From assembly GCA_964585385.1 (NCBI GenBank), contig CAZPDP010000015.1, forward strand, positions 8,752-72,751: DNA of 64,000 nt, given 5' to 3'. The translations under genes and the position numbers were made by a program. This DNA comes from JAGXLC01 sp964585385. GTDB taxonomy: Bacteria > Bacteroidota > Bacteroidia > Bacteroidales > UBA12077. The notes beneath the pieces are model-generated. The model was not told where the DNA came from and made no database searches. It was given only the letters and a program-made list of their open reading frames with translations. Positions within the stretch are counted from its first letter, which is position 1; each line of letters begins with the position of its first letter. Shown piece after piece: positions 52,768 to 61,517 of this stretch.

Positions 52768-53142
52768 ATGGAAAAAAAGAATGTTATTGTCAAAAAAAGT
52801 TTTGAGTTTGCATTGAAAATAATTGAATATGCCGATGAGCTGGAAAATCTTAGAAAATATGTAATTGCAAGGCAATTATTAAAAGCAGGGACATCAATCG
52901 GCGCAAATATAAGAGAAGCCCAATCCTGTGAAAGTAGAGCGGATTTTATTCATAAATTAAAAATCTCGGCAAAAGAAGCAGAAGAAACGGAATATTGGTT
53001 ACTCTTATGTAAACACTCCAAAAATTACCCGGATAATGATGCTCTTTTTCCTTTTCTTAATGAAATACAACGCCTTTTAACAAGCATTATTTCTACATCG
53101 AAAAAAAGTAATAACCCAAGAATGGACAAACTAAAAAATTAA
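52768..53142 (+). CDS. Four-helix-bundle protein (IVP/S23 family)
   Basis: 124 residues. The 23S rRNA-intervening-sequence-type fold is clear: KSFEFALKIIEYADELE, QLLKAGTSIGANIREAQSCESRADFIHKLKISAKEAEETEYWLLLC, LNEIQRLLTSIISTSKK. The function of the family is unknown; relatives include the Avd accessory proteins of diversity-generating retroelements, but no reverse transcriptase is present here. It is flanked by inverted low-complexity tracts. Confidence 0.9.
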   Translation: MEKKNVIVKKSFEFALKIIEYADELENLRKYVIARQLLKAGTSIGANIREAQSCESRADFIHKLKISAKEAEETEYWLLLCKHSKNYPDNDALFPFLNEIQRLLTSIISTSKKSNNPRMDKLKN

Positions 53143-53242
53143 NNNNNNNNNNNNNNNNNNNNNNNNNNNNNNNNNNNNNNNNNNNNNNNNNNNNNNNNNN
53201 NNNNNNNNNNNNNNNNNNNNNNNNNNNNNNNNNNNNNNNNNN
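53143..53242. other. Scaffold gap of 100 N (artefactual)
   Basis: The 55 bases before the gap (53088-53142) are identical to the 55 bases after it (53243-53297). The two contigs overlap there and no sequence needs to be missing. Merging leaves the four-helix-bundle gene unchanged. Confidence 0.95.
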
Positions 53243-53369
53243 TATTTCTACATCGAAAAAAAGTAATAACCCAAGAATGGACAAACTAAAAAATTAACAC
53301 ATTAGCACATTAAAGAATTAGCACATTAAAGAATTAGCACATTAGCAAATTAAAAAATTAACGAAATAA

Positions 53370-56300
53370 ATGAAATTAACTGTACAATCAATAAAACGCC
53401 CGGCCGGTACCATCATGCTTATGATTGTTTTAATGGTAGTAGGTGTTGCCGGAATTTTCAGATTACCAACCAATATGTTGCCTGACATTACCTATCCAAT
53501 GATAAAGGTATATGTTTACTGGCCAGGAGCCACTCCGGAACAAATGGAAAATGAGGTGGCAATGGTTATTGAAGAAAAAATGGCCACGGTTGATAATCTG
53601 GATTACATAGAATCAAACTGCGAAGAAGGCGTTTACACCTTACTGGTAAATTTTGATTATAGTGTCGACCGGGATGTAGCTTATCAGGATGTTTTGGCAA
53701 AAATGGGTCTGGTAAAAAAAGAACTACCCGAAGACATACTGGAACCCGTTGCTTTTAAGGCCGACCCATCCCAATTGCCCGTTGTTGAAGTTTTGGTGTC
53801 GTCCGATAATAAGAGCCTAACAGAACTACGTACCTGGGTGGAAAATGAATTTAAGGAAGAATTTTCCTCGGTACCGGGATTTGCCGGGACGGCCCTTTCA
53901 GGTGGTATGCAGCGAGAAATACGAGTCCACATTGATCCCCTGAAGCTACAGGGCTACAACTTAACTCTACAGGAAATATCCGACCGCCTGAAGAAAGAAA
54001 ACATCGATATGGTAGGCGGGCGTATGGTTACCGGTAAAAGGGACTATATTATAAGAACGTATGACGAGTATAATTCGATTACCGAAATAGAAAACCTTAT
54101 CCTGAGGGAAAATAATGGGGGTGGTCAGGTTTTGCTGAAGGATGTGGCAAAGGTTAAAGATCATCACGAATTACAGCGCATCAGAACGCGGTACAATGGC
54201 AAAGAAGGAGTTCGTATATCAATATTCAAGCAAGCTGCGGCCAATGCTGTTAGCGTTTCTGACGCGATTGCAGAACGAATGAAGGTGTTGCGTGAAGAGT
54301 TACCCCCGACCACCCAAATAGAAATGATTTACGACCAGGCCGAGTATGTAAGGCTGGCCACCAATGGGGTGCGCGATGCCATGCTCCTGGCAGCAATCAT
54401 GGTAACCCTGGTAACTGCCTTTTTTCTTTTAGGATGGCGAAGAATTCTTGCCCTTGCATTAAGTCTGCCGGTAACATTGCTGGGAACATTCTTCTTTATG
54501 CAGCTTCTGGATTTTTCCATCAACATTTTTACCCTTGGCGGTTTGGTGGTGGCCATGACGGTGGTACTCGACAACAGCATTGTAATGCTTGAAAACATCA
54601 CCCGTGTGCAGGAAACAGAGTCGGAAACAAGCAATCCTGTTACTAAAGGGGCTATACAAATTAGCGGGGCCATTGTTACGGCAACCCTTACCTTTTTGTC
54701 ATTGTTCGTTCCTTTTTTACTAATTCCGGGACTTTCGTCACTATTATTTAAGGAACTGGTTATCACCGTGGCCATTATCATCGCTCTTTCCATGCTGGTT
54801 TCGCTGACAGTAACCCCTATGCTTATGGCCCTGTTTTATCCTCAGGGGAAAAAGATAAAACAAAAAGGCACTTTTATTACCCGCCTGTCCGATGGATTCA
54901 TTAACGGACTGATTTACATTTACAAACCCATATTAAACTGGTCGTTAAGGTTACGATGGCTGGTGCTTGGGATATTTTTATTATTGCTTATTCCGGGATT
55001 CTATTATTTTCAGCAAACAGGTTCCGAATTTCTTCCCAAAGCTGATGATGGAATAATTACGGTGAAAGTAATCATGCCAACAGGAACCTCTATGAGCGAA
55101 ACCGACAAGGTATTGAAGCAGGTGGAAAAAGTAGTTTCCCAACAGGACTATATTCATGGTTATGCCAGCCTTGCCGGAGGTAAAGTATGGGGCCTGGTTA
55201 CCACCGAAAAAAGTTTTGAAGGTGAATTGAATGTTCAATTGGTTCCTGCATCACAGCGTCCCATGAATACAGATGAGTATGTGGAAAAATTACGACCGGC
55301 GGTGATGAAAGCCGTAAAAGCTCCGGGGGCTACAATCAAAGTGTTTCATACCAAAATGAAAGGTATCCGCCGTACCGGTAAATTCGATATCGAGCTTGAA
55401 ATATCTGCCCCCAGAAGTGAATCTATGACGAAAATTTTTAACGAAGCTTCACAGATTCGCAAGGAACTCGCTTCGCTTGATTATTTAAAAGGTCTGGATA
55501 TGTCTTTAGAACTCACCAAACCGGAATATCACATTTCTGTGGACAGGCAAAAGGCCGTGGATTTAGGACTGAGTGTAAGTGATATTGGTACCACTGTGAA
55601 AACAATGGTAGATGGAAATGTGGCCACCCGTTACAAAGATGGAGCCTATTACTATCCCATACGGGTAATGATGGCAGAACAGGAAATCAAATCTTCTGAC
55701 GCGCTGGAAAATATTTTTGTATATTCAGGAACAGGAGCAAAAATACCGCTGAGTGTTGTAGCAGATATTGAGAAAACAACAGGCCCCGTGCAGATTGACC
55801 GGAAAAATCAGGACCGTGTAATAAAAGTAACTGCCAATGCTTCGGGAATTAGTGTGGGTGATGCTACCGCGGGGATAAAAGAGAAAATGGAAAATTATTC
55901 ATTGCCCGCTGGCTACCGTCTCAGCTATGGGGGACAGTCGCAAATGATTTCTGAAAACATGCAGCAAATGGCTATCATATTGCTCTTTGCTCTTTTCCTG
56001 GGATATGCAGTTATGGTACTCTATTTCGAAAGTTTCCTGAAGCCACTAATTATTATTATTCGGATTCCTTTGTCGCTGGCAGGCATTTCTTATGCATTAT
56101 ATGTAACAGGAACGCCATTAAGTGTGACAGCGCTAATTGGTGTTATTATGCTCACCGGCATGGAAATCAACAACGGGGTGATATTGATTACATTTATTGA
56201 CGAACTGAGAGCACAGGGAATGGGTATTGTTGAAGCTATCAAACAAGCGGCGATACTGCGCTTAAGACCTATTTTAATTACCGATATTAACAGTTTGGTC

Positions 56301-56468
56301 GGGTTATTGCCATTGGCTTTATTGCTGGGAGACGGAACTGAAATGCTACGCCCAATGGCAATTGTAGTAATCGGCGGATTGTTGTTCGGGTTGTTGCTGG
56401 TGTTTATATTTATTCCTGCGATTTACCTAATCTTATATGGGAAAAGAAGAGCTTTAAACACAAATTAA
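53370..56468 (+). CDS. RND efflux pump permease (AcrB/HAE-1 family)
   Basis: 1032 residues, full length. A first helix at about 10-30 is followed by a large porter domain (PDITYPMIKVYVYWPGATPEQMENEV), a helix bundle with GGLVVAMTVVLDNSIVMLENI (containing the proton-relay Asp of helix 4), a second porter domain and a final bundle with TALIGVIMLTGMEINNGVILI. A hydrophobe/amphiphile exporter type; substrates are unknown, though its neighbourhood of thiol and arsenical genes may be relevant. It belongs with the TolC and adaptor genes despite the intervening cassette. Confidence 0.95.
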   Translation: MKLTVQSIKRPAGTIMLMIVLMVVGVAGIFRLPTNMLPDITYPMIKVYVYWPGATPEQMENEVAMVIEEKMATVDNLDYIESNCEEGVYTLLVNFDYSVDRDVAYQDVLAKMGLVKKELPEDILEPVAFKADPSQLPVVEVLVSSDNKSLTELRTWVENEFKEEFSSVPGFAGTALSGGMQREIRVHIDPLKLQGYNLTLQEISDRLKKENIDMVGGRMVTGKRDYIIRTYDEYNSITEIENLILRENNGGGQVLLKDVAKVKDHHELQRIRTRYNGKEGVRISIFKQAAANAVSVSDAIAERMKVLREELPPTTQIEMIYDQAEYVRLATNGVRDAMLLAAIMVTLVTAFFLLGWRRILALALSLPVTLLGTFFFMQLLDFSINIFTLGGLVVAMTVVLDNSIVMLENITRVQETESETSNPVTKGAIQISGAIVTATLTFLSLFVPFLLIPGLSSLLFKELVITVAIIIALSMLVSLTVTPMLMALFYPQGKKIKQKGTFITRLSDGFINGLIYIYKPILNWSLRLRWLVLGIFLLLLIPGFYYFQQTGSEFLPKADDGIITVKVIMPTGTSMSETDKVLKQVEKVVSQQDYIHGYASLAGGKVWGLVTTEKSFEGELNVQLVPASQRPMNTDEYVEKLRPAVMKAVKAPGATIKVFHTKMKGIRRTGKFDIELEISAPRSESMTKIFNEASQIRKELASLDYLKGLDMSLELTKPEYHISVDRQKAVDLGLSVSDIGTTVKTMVDGNVATRYKDGAYYYPIRVMMAEQEIKSSDALENIFVYSGTGAKIPLSVVADIEKTTGPVQIDRKNQDRVIKVTANASGISVGDATAGIKEKMENYSLPAGYRLSYGGQSQMISENMQQMAIILLFALFLGYAVMVLYFESFLKPLIIIIRIPLSLAGISYALYVTGTPLSVTALIGVIMLTGMEINNGVILITFIDELRAQGMGIVEAIKQAAILRLRPILITDINSLVGLLPLALLLGDGTEMLRPMAIVVIGGLLFGLLLVFIFIPAIYLILYGKRRALNTN

Positions 56469-56480
56469 AACGAAAATGAT

Positions 56481-57419
56481 ATGACAAAGCATGCCATTCT
56501 TGCTACCGACTTTTCAAAAGCGGTTTCAAAAATTATTGAAAATTCTCATGAATTAAAGTCATTGGGAATTGAAAAAATAACCCTCGTTCATGTATTGAAC
56601 CTGAGAGATAAAATTGTCTTTGAAGATTTTACCATTGAAGGCCTGGAAGAGAAGCTTTCGGAACAAAAAAAGGAGCTTGAGCAAAAAGGATTTACCGTGG
56701 AAACGGAAATGGTATATGGAATACCCTCATCAGAATTAGAAAAGGTGAGGAAAAAAGTGGAGGCCGGAATAATTATTGTTGGTTCACATGGACTAACAAG
56801 CAATCCATCGGTTATTGGAAATACAGCCTCGGAATTGTTGCATAACATGCAGTCCCCTATATTGCTGGTGGTTTTGAAAAAAACAGGAGAAGATGATTCA
56901 TCTGCATTAAGCGCAAAAAATATTTATCAGTATGAAAAAATAATGAAAGAACTGGAGCAGAAAGAGCCCGAATGGGAATTTTACTCTGAAAATTTTACTG
57001 AAAATGTTTTACTGCCAACAGATTTTTCCGATTTTTCTGAGGCAGCATTTCAATGGATAAAAAATCAACAGGTTGAAATTCCTGAATTAACGTTAATGCA
57101 TGTTCAGGATGAGGTGAAAATTGACAAACATTTAAAACATAAACTGGAAGAATTCAATGCTATTGATAAGGGAAGGTTAAACCGGTTGAGCAGTTCTTTT
57201 CAGGAAAAACATCCGGAAACAAAGGTTAATATTATCATTGAATATGGAAAACCCCCTGAGAAAATCCTGGAATATATTAAGGATAAATCTATTACCTTAA
57301 CAATAATGGGTAGCCAGGGTCGTGGCTTTATTTCTGAATTATTCCTTGGTAGTGTTAGTCTCAGTGTAGCGCGGCATGCTGATTCGCATGTGCTGCTTGT
57401 TCCTGACCCAAATAGATAA
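56481..57419 (+). CDS. Tandem universal stress protein
   Basis: 312 residues with two UspA domains (about 1-135 and 170-310). Each ends in an ATP-binding loop: VGSHGLTSNPSVIGNTASELL and MGSQGRGFISELFLGSVSLSV, fitting G-x2-G-x9-G-S/T. It starts 12 bases after the pump gene, so it is probably co-expressed as a stress-response partner. Confidence 0.93.
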   Translation: MTKHAILATDFSKAVSKIIENSHELKSLGIEKITLVHVLNLRDKIVFEDFTIEGLEEKLSEQKKELEQKGFTVETEMVYGIPSSELEKVRKKVEAGIIIVGSHGLTSNPSVIGNTASELLHNMQSPILLVVLKKTGEDDSSALSAKNIYQYEKIMKELEQKEPEWEFYSENFTENVLLPTDFSDFSEAAFQWIKNQQVEIPELTLMHVQDEVKIDKHLKHKLEEFNAIDKGRLNRLSSSFQEKHPETKVNIIIEYGKPPEKILEYIKDKSITLTIMGSQGRGFISELFLGSVSLSVARHADSHVLLVPDPNR

Positions 57420-57496
57420 AAGAAATGATTGTTCGCATGATTGATTGCTTTGCAATATTTTAATGCATTTATTAATAATCTAAAAAACAATAAAAA

Positions 57497-57919
57497 ATGA
57501 AAACAAACATCAGTATCTTAAGATTAATCATTTTGGGACTTTTTACAGTCCTCATTATGAGTAACGAAACCAGTGCTCAAACCTCCGATGCCCCTAAATT
57601 AGTGTTTAAGGCGGAAAACAATCACATCAAGCTGGATACAATGTACATTAATGATATGAGCACTGCGGTTAAAATGGAAATAGAATTTGAGAACAAAGGG
57701 AATAAACCTCTTATAGTTAACAGGGTAAGTGGATGTTGCGGTACACGTATTAAAGACTGGTCAAAAGAACCATTACAATATGGGGAAACGGGAATTATTA
57801 AAGTTGAATTCCGTATTGCCCCTCGACCTCATCGAGTAAGCCGGACAGTTACTGCAATATCAAATGATCCTAAAAAAGCAAAAACACTAAGGATAACAGG
57901 CATCGTTACTGAAAAGTAA
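57497..57919 (+). CDS. DUF1573 domain protein, exported
   Basis: 140 residues. A signal peptide ends near ETSAQ. The single Ig-like DUF1573 domain contains NKGNKPLIVNRVSGCCGTRI with a vicinal Cys pair and SRTVTAISNDPKKAKTLRITG. The role is unknown; the family is common in Bacteroidota periplasm. The following spacer to 58124 contains a CACAGATTCAACGGAT-type repeat fragment (about 57978-58010) and no gene. Confidence 0.85.
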   Translation: MKTNISILRLIILGLFTVLIMSNETSAQTSDAPKLVFKAENNHIKLDTMYINDMSTAVKMEIEFENKGNKPLIVNRVSGCCGTRIKDWSKEPLQYGETGIIKVEFRIAPRPHRVSRTVTAISNDPKKAKTLRITGIVTEK

Positions 57920-58124
57920 ATAACTTTACCCAATGAAACGCTCATTCATAGCACGTATACAAAAGGAAATGAATAGAACGCAGATGACACAGATTCAACG
58001 GATAAACACGGATTTATTTATTAAAATTAATAACTACCGTAAAATTCGTTTTGTAAGTAATTAAAGATAAGCACAATAAATAAGATTTATTCAAATGAGG
58101 TAATAAATTAAAAAACATATTCAA

Positions 58125-58565
58125 ATGAAAAAAAATAAATTGTTTTTATCCATTGCATTGTTTTTTATAGCAGTAGCAGGAAATGCCCAGGAATTACCAT
58201 TGGAAGAATATTTACTAAAATACGATTACGAAGCGCGTAAGGAGATGAAAATTCAGAGTAAGCAGCTCATTGAGCTTATCAAAACAAATAAAGCCCAATT
58301 GGTTGATATTCGCTTTGAAGAAGAATATAAATCCTGGAAAATGCCTTTTGCCATTAGCATTCCCCTGCCCGATTTACCAAAAAATCTGGACAAACTGGAC
58401 GAGAAGAAAATCATTGTAACAGCCTGCCCTCATAAAGACCGGGCTATCATTGCTATGACGTATCTGAAAACCAAAGGATATGAAGTTAAATATTTAACAG
58501 ATGGTTTATTAGGCCTTGCCAATAATTTGAGGGGAGATAACGCCAGGCTTTTTATTAATGAATGA
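58125..58565 (+). CDS. Exported rhodanese-like protein
   Basis: 146 residues. A signal peptide (ALFFIAVAGNAQ) precedes a rhodanese domain with LVDIRFEEEYKSWKMPFAISIP and the active-site loop VTACPHKDRAIIAM, where Cys is present. It would transfer or bind sulfane sulfur in the periplasm. It precedes the two YeeE/YedE half-transporters by about 100 bases, from which it is separated by a promoter. Confidence 0.85.
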   Translation: MKKNKLFLSIALFFIAVAGNAQELPLEEYLLKYDYEARKEMKIQSKQLIELIKTNKAQLVDIRFEEEYKSWKMPFAISIPLPDLPKNLDKLDEKKIIVTACPHKDRAIIAMTYLKTKGYEVKYLTDGLLGLANNLRGDNARLFINE

Positions 58566-58578
58566 AAGTGGATTTTTA

Positions 58579-58608
58579 TTTGACATTAAAAGCAAACCTT
58601 TATATTTG
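58579..58608 (+). promoter_or_regulatory. Promoter of the YeeE/YedE operon
   Basis: TTTG (58579-58582), an 18-base spacer and TATATTTG (58601-58608, TAnnTTTG), about 65 bases before the first transporter gene. Confidence 0.6.
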
Positions 58609-58672
58609 AAATGATTTTTTTGGTAAGCATACGATCAAATAATTAACACGTTCAATTTTTAAATCTTATATT

Positions 58673-59227
58673 ATGAAGAATAAACCAACTCAAAACGGCG
58701 AATGGCATTGGTTCAAAGGAGGAATTATCGTTTCCCTGCTGGCCATGGCTACCTATGTTGTATTCCAGGCTTTAAGCTATAAAAGCTATCCTTTTGGAAT
58801 CACAGCAAGTTTTGGCAGCATCACCACATTGTTTAAGTATCCTTTTGCATCGTTAGCGGAGAATCCTGTTATTCAGAAGTATGCAAGCAGTCCGGCTGCC
58901 CTTATATCCGTTACTATGTTGTTTAGCGTTGCCCTGGGAGGATTTGCAGCCGCGAAAATTAACAAAACGTATGCCCCGGAATTAATACCTTCTGTATGGA
59001 AAAAATACCACGGCCCCGCCCTGTGGAAAAGATACCTTATCGTACTAGTTGGAGGTTTCTTTCTTGGATGGGGTTCAGTGCTAGCCAGCGGATGCACTAC
59101 GGGAAACATTTTACAGGGGTGGGCACACCTTTCACTGGGTAGCATAGTGGCAGGCGCTTCTTTCTTTATTACCGGAATAATCATCGCTAAAATCCTTTAC
59201 CCAAAAACAGGAGGACATAAATCATGA
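58673..59227 (+). CDS. YeeE/YedE half-size transporter, first half
   Basis: 184 residues with about four hydrophobic helices. The conserved Cys motif is LASGCTTGNILQGWAHLSLGSIVAG (Cys at about 144). In full-length YeeE/TsuA, which imports thiosulfate, such Cys residues lie on the transport path. Here the two halves are separate genes that overlap by four bases, a common arrangement in Bacteroidota. It probably imports a reduced sulfur compound for the rhodaneses encoded around it. Confidence 0.88.
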   Translation: MKNKPTQNGEWHWFKGGIIVSLLAMATYVVFQALSYKSYPFGITASFGSITTLFKYPFASLAENPVIQKYASSPAALISVTMLFSVALGGFAAAKINKTYAPELIPSVWKKYHGPALWKRYLIVLVGGFFLGWGSVLASGCTTGNILQGWAHLSLGSIVAGASFFITGIIIAKILYPKTGGHKS

Positions 59228-59763
59228 TACTTAAAATAATTATCGGACTCATTGTAGGTTTTATTTTCGGGTATACCCTCCAGCGAACAGGGATAACAAA
59301 GTATCCGAGAGTGATGGGATTGTTGCTGTTGAAAGATTTTAAAATCCTGAAATTCATGCTCACGGCAGTAACCTTCTCAATGATTGGCTTCTATGCCCTG
59401 GATAGTTTTGGGGTCATTACGTTAAATCCCAAGCCCCTTGACCTGGGTAAACTGGTGGGCGGACTCATTTTCGGAATTGGAATGGGATTGCTTGGTTACT
59501 GCCCCGGAACTATGCTGTCAAGAATCGGGGAAGGCAAAAAAGATGCCTGGGTAGGTTTAGTAGGAACGGTACTGGGTATTTTATTCTTTGCTGTGAACAT
59601 TCAATTCTTCAAAGCCCATCTTACATCAAAATCGATGAGTGGAAATATATCCGGGGCTTTGGGTATTCATCCGTGGATCATCGTCCCCGTTGCTGCTATC
59701 ATCTTTATTGCCATCATCTATTTTGCCAATAAAAAGGTGGATGATTTCAAACAAAACTTTTAA
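59224..59763 (+). CDS. YeeE/YedE (DUF6691-like) half-size transporter, second half
   Basis: 179 residues with about five hydrophobic helices. The conserved motif is GMGLLGYCPGTMLSRIGEGKKDAWVGLVG, with Cys at about 99. The start overlaps the first half's stop (ATGA). A rhodanese-like gene follows after 11 bases. The pair would form one permease; the substrate is inferred as thiosulfate or similar. Confidence 0.88.
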   Translation: MILKIIIGLIVGFIFGYTLQRTGITKYPRVMGLLLLKDFKILKFMLTAVTFSMIGFYALDSFGVITLNPKPLDLGKLVGGLIFGIGMGLLGYCPGTMLSRIGEGKKDAWVGLVGTVLGILFFAVNIQFFKAHLTSKSMSGNISGALGIHPWIIVPVAAIIFIAIIYFANKKVDDFKQNF

Positions 59764-59774
59764 CCCTGACTTAG

Positions 59775-60215
59775 ATGAACTTAAATTTTAAAAAAAACCT
59801 TATGCCAATAAACAAGGAAATACAGGATTCCCCTGTAAATCAAAATTTTCAACTGGATGGAGTAAAACATATCTCTGCATCGGTCGCTCATGGATTATTG
59901 AAGGAACAACAAGCTATACTCCTCGATGTTAGGAGAAAAGATGAATTTGAAGTGGAACGGGTTCCCTTACCGGGTGTGATGTTATATCCCATGGAACAAA
60001 TCATAGATAACATTCAGGAGCTTCCGGAAGATCAGACAATCATAGTCATGGATTCAAAAGGCGAGCGAGGAACTAAAGTAGCTCGCCTGCTAAATTTACA
60101 GGGTTTCCGGGATGTTGCCAACCTTGACGGCGGTCTGGTTCAATGGAAAGCCGGTGGTTTCCCTGTGGAAGATATATTCCCTGATGCATGCGGAGGATGT
60201 TGCGGATGTAATTGA
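59775..60215 (+). CDS. Rhodanese-like protein lacking the catalytic Cys, with Cys-rich tail
   Basis: 146 residues; ATG 59802 is an alternative start. The rhodanese fold is complete (ILLDVRRKDEFEVERVPLPGV, then VANLDGGLVQWKAGGFPV). The active-site position holds Asp93 in VMDSKGERG, where active enzymes have Cys. Instead the C-terminus ends in D-A-C-G-G-C-C-G-C-N with four cysteines (139, 142, 143, 145). It is likely a sulfur- or metal-binding protein rather than a sulfurtransferase. It follows the YeeE/YedE pair directly. Confidence 0.85.
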   Translation: MNLNFKKNLMPINKEIQDSPVNQNFQLDGVKHISASVAHGLLKEQQAILLDVRRKDEFEVERVPLPGVMLYPMEQIIDNIQELPEDQTIIVMDSKGERGTKVARLLNLQGFRDVANLDGGLVQWKAGGFPVEDIFPDACGGCCGCN

Positions 60216-60269
60216 GGATACAATAAAACAATTGCCAGAGATATCTGTTCTATTAAAAAACAGGCATGA

Positions 60270-60518
60270 ATGGAGAAACCAGATATAAAATTATTATGTC
60301 CGCCAAAGAAATGCGGCAAGTGCCGCCGGGTGATCAGGCGCGTGGAATCGGTGCTCGAAAAACAGGAGATCAGCGGAGAGGTTCAAATTGTCAACGATCC
60401 CGATGAACTACAAAAATATCCGACATGGATATTACCCACTTTGGTCATCAATGGCCACATCATAGCAAGGGGGTATGTTCCCACCCCTGAAGCCATAATG
60501 AAATTTATTACACTTTAA
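60270..60518 (+). CDS. Thioredoxin-like small protein
   Basis: 82 residues with the thioredoxin-like layout. The first strand is followed by LLCPPKKCGKCRRVIRRVE (Cys residues at about 9, 14, 17) and the cis-proline loop ILPTLVINGHIIARG. It resembles the ArsE-like proteins at 42497 and 46972. It is last in the YeeE/YedE operon and probably relays thiol-disulfide or sulfane sulfur. Confidence 0.82.
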   Translation: MEKPDIKLLCPPKKCGKCRRVIRRVESVLEKQEISGEVQIVNDPDELQKYPTWILPTLVINGHIIARGYVPTPEAIMKFITL

Positions 60519-60529
60519 ATTAAGACACC

Positions 60530-60672
60530 TGGACCACCGGCATCCCTGCCGGCCGAACGCAGAGTGAACCAACCAACTCAGAAAGGAAGTTTTCTCTTCC
60601 TCAAAAAGAGGTGGCTAAAATATAATTTTCGTTTGAAGCCAAAGCCGCACCGGCAGGGATGGCGGTAGGCCA
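60530..60672. repeat. REP-like repeat pair, inverted
   Basis: GGACCACCGGCATCC then CTGCCGGCCG (about 60531-60555) and the opposite-orientation copy CGCACCGGCAGGGATGGCGG (60647-60666) flank about 90 bases of non-coding DNA. Both belong to the same family as the pair at 33.03-33.17 kb. They lie between convergent genes. Confidence 0.65.
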
Positions 60673-60742
60673 TAGTACATTGTATCCATAAAATTATTCT
60701 TTTCCCAGTTTATCAAAAAAAATATATTGCCTGATCTCTCCC

Positions 60743-61516
60743 CTATGCATTAACCAGCATAATAATGGCTGCAAGCAAAGAAGTAACAGCAAAGATCACT
60801 TTCAGTTTTTTGGGCTGAATCTTTACGGTTAACTGCGTTCCTAAAAAGCCTCCGATAGCTCCGGCTGCTGCCAGCGGCAGGGCCAGGGAAGGATCAAAAT
60901 GACCGGTGCTCAAATGGCCCAAAAATCCGGCCGAGGCAGTAATCATAACCAGCGTGGTAGAAGTTCCCACTGCAATGTGCATGGGAACCCTTACAGCCAA
61001 TACCATAAGCGGCACAAGAAACGAGCCTCCTGAAATACCTACCATGCCGGAAATAAAACCAGTAATCAGCACGATGGGAACAAATACGTAGAGATTAATC
61101 CAATAAGTCTGATTACCGGAGTTTAATTTCAGCCGATGGGTCTTTTTTACGTTGGCTTCATCTTTTACCGGCCTCAGCATAAGTACCGATGCAATAAAAA
61201 TGAAAACCGCGAATATGATTTTCAAGAATTTACCTCCAAAGACATCGGAAAAGAAACCGCCAAGAAAGGCAGATACAAGAGTCATTCCCCCAATAAGAAA
61301 AACAAGTTTCCAGTCGGTGACCTTTTTCTTCCCAAAAAACACCGTGGCCGTGAGAGAAGAAGCAATCAGCACGAATTGGCCGGTGGTTGCAGCTTCATGC
61401 ATCCCGATACCGAAAAGCGCTATGGCCAGTACATAAAAGTTACCACCTCCCCGGCCCGTCATTGTCATGGTAGCAGCAATGAAGAAGATGACCAATGCCA
61501 GTATCCAAATATCCAT
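60743..61516 (-). CDS. TSUP family (TauE/SafE) sulfite/organosulfur permease
   Basis: 257 residues with about eight helices in two related halves. TSUP motifs include GRGGGNFYVLAIALFGIGMHEAATTGQ in the first half and GMVGISGGSFLVPLMVLAVRVPMHIAVGTS in the second. Such proteins export sulfite or related sulfur compounds. Once the nearby N gap is collapsed, its ATG lies one base after the stop of the rhodanese gene, so the two form an operon. Confidence 0.9.
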   Translation of the reverse strand: MDIWILALVIFFIAATMTMTGRGGGNFYVLAIALFGIGMHEAATTGQFVLIASSLTATVFFGKKKVTDWKLVFLIGGMTLVSAFLGGFFSDVFGGKFLKIIFAVFIFIASVLMLRPVKDEANVKKTHRLKLNSGNQTYWINLYVFVPIVLITGFISGMVGISGGSFLVPLMVLAVRVPMHIAVGTSTTLVMITASAGFLGHLSTGHFDPSLALPLAAAGAIGGFLGTQLTVKIQPKKLKVIFAVTSLLAAIIMLVNA

Positions 61517-61517
61517 A

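Larger units (their letters stand above)
52676..53369. mobile_element. Four-helix-bundle cassette with inverted low-complexity flanks
   Basis: The left flank (52676-52765) reiterates TGCTAATTT and ATTTGCTAAT words; the right flank (53298-53360) reiterates AATTAGCACATTA. The two are approximate reverse complements. Between them lies the four-helix-bundle gene. The cassette separates the adaptor and pump genes of one efflux operon and therefore looks inserted. The 100-N run inside is an assembly artefact, so the real cassette is about 540 bp. Confidence 0.65.

Noticed and set aside
52768..53142. Diversity-generating retroelement, because the four-helix-bundle protein resembles Avd
   Set aside because: No reverse transcriptase, template repeat or variable repeat is visible anywhere in the window.
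58033..58050. Fourth TTCGT-type ArsR operator before the exported rhodanese gene
   Set aside because: Only one half-site (TTCGT) is present; the ACGAA half-sites at the required spacing are missing.
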